Assembly: GCA_946570335.1 (NCBI GenBank)
Contig: CAMNYG010000081.1
Span: forward strand, 1-6,489
DNA from: an uncultured Dietzia sp.
GTDB lineage: Bacteria > Actinomycetota > Actinomycetes > Mycobacteriales > Mycobacteriaceae
Direction: 5' to 3'
Length of the DNA: 6,489 nucleotides
Part shown: in pieces, positions 5,914-6,489 of the stretch
Layout of the letters: the number at the start of each line of letters is the position of its first letter
Position numbering within the stretch: position 1 is the first letter of the stretch
Program-made: the position numbers and the translations under genes
Notes under the pieces: generated by a model
Database searches by the model: none
Seen by the model: only the letters and a program-made list of their open reading frames with translations
What the model was told of the DNA's origin: nothing

Positions 5914-6489
5914 TCAGGCCACGCCCACCAGCGCCACGGGCGACCATTCATATCGGGCCGGGCGAGCGTCGTGCTTGTCGACTGCCAGGTCCACGGCGTC
6001 GAGCAGCGCTGAGCGCGGGGCCGCGCGGTCGAGGTGCTTGGCCGAGACGTTGAGCCGGACGAGCCCCCCGGATGCCGCGATACGACCGGCTGCGGTCACC
6101 AGCGCGCGGCACCACCACCCGTCGGCGATGAACCCCTCCCCCATCGACAGCATCCGCCCGCGCTCGACGGAACCCCGGACCAGGTCGTGTATCCCGGCCA
6201 GATCGGCGCACACGCGAAAGCCCGCGGCGGGCAACGCCTCGAGACAGCCCGGGGAGGCGTTCCAGCGCGGGGGCGCGAAGAGCCTGGTGCGCAGTCCCAT
6301 GTCGGCCATGAGCCGGTCGGCGGCGGCCAGACGCACGGCGGCCTCGGAGGCGCCGATGGACGCGAACTCGGGGCGGCGGCCCTTGGTGGCGGCGTCGTCG
6401 TAGCCGCCGAGCACGATCGCATCACCCTGGCGGCGCCTGTGGCGCAGCCAGTCCTGTGTGCCCCGGTCGGCGGCGAGCTCGTACTCGCG
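5914..6489 (-). CDS. DUF2334 / polysaccharide deacetylase-like protein, N-terminus outside the window
   Basis: The frame is open from the window edge to a TGA at 5914-5916, giving the last 191 residues of a longer protein. The GTG at 6414 is internal, because the coding frame continues upstream to the edge (REYELAADRGTQDWLRHRRR and onward). Blocks such as DWLRHRRRQGDAIVLGGYDDAATKGRR, LRTRLFAPPRWNASPGCLEAL and GEGFIADGWWCRALV match what I know of the actinobacterial DUF2334 family, which adopts a polysaccharide-deacetylase-like barrel. In M. tuberculosis the protein next to purS and purQ (Rv0787) is, from memory, of this kind, so the neighbourhood supports the call. Substrate and activity are unknown. 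In relatives I recall LHGYD where this protein reads LGGYDD, so a putative metal-site His may be missing. It lies 100 nt upstream of purS, with a promoter in between, so co-transcription is possible but not required. Confidence 0.8.
   Translation of the reverse strand, partial: REYELAADRGTQDWLRHRRRQGDAIVLGGYDDAATKGRRPEFASIGASEAAVRLAAADRLMADMGLRTRLFAPPRWNASPGCLEALPAAGFRVCADLAGIHDLVRGSVERGRMLSMGEGFIADGWWCRALVTAAGRIAASGGLVRLNVSAKHLDRAAPRSALLDAVDLAVDKHDARPARYEWSPVALVGVA

Overview
The window is high-GC DNA, clearly above 65% G+C by eye, with frequent GTG starts and TANNNT-type -10 elements. The PurL, PurQ and PurS proteins closely resemble those of mycobacteria and relatives. I infer a mycolic-acid actinobacterium (Mycobacteriales; a Dietzia-, Gordonia- or Rhodococcus-like organism). 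The genus cannot be fixed from this sequence alone.

Layout from right to left, which is the direction of transcription for most genes. At the right edge is a 5'-truncated DUF2334 / polysaccharide-deacetylase-like gene (minus strand). A 100-nt gap with a good -10 element follows, then purS and purQ, joined by a GTGA start/stop overlap. Next comes a convergent plus-strand gene of only 61 codons (4597-4782). It has a strong ribosome binding site, its own AT-rich promoter/operator region and a terminator hairpin. Its product contains no K, R, H, C or W. Left of it are a saccharopine-dehydrogenase-like / trans-acting enoyl-reductase-like Rossmann protein (3117-4340), purL (750-3050) and a DUF1275/YoaK-type membrane protein (33-701), all on the minus strand.

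PurS, PurQ and the small-type PurL together form the FGAM synthase that carries out step 4 of de novo purine synthesis. PurQ supplies ammonia from glutamine, PurL performs the ATP-dependent amidation and PurS bridges them. Here purL is separated from purSQ by about 1.8 kb and appears to have its own promoter, placed so that its mRNA would be leaderless.

Most of the window is ordinary housekeeping sequence. The points worth a second look are the small acidic protein, whose general character recalls the tiny PorA/PorH-type cell-wall proteins of corynebacteria; the TGAGAWT repeats over its probable promoter; a His-to-Ser change in the normally near-invariant HNHP motif of PurL; and the leaderless purL promoter. 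I see no mobile element, CRISPR array, tRNA or rRNA.
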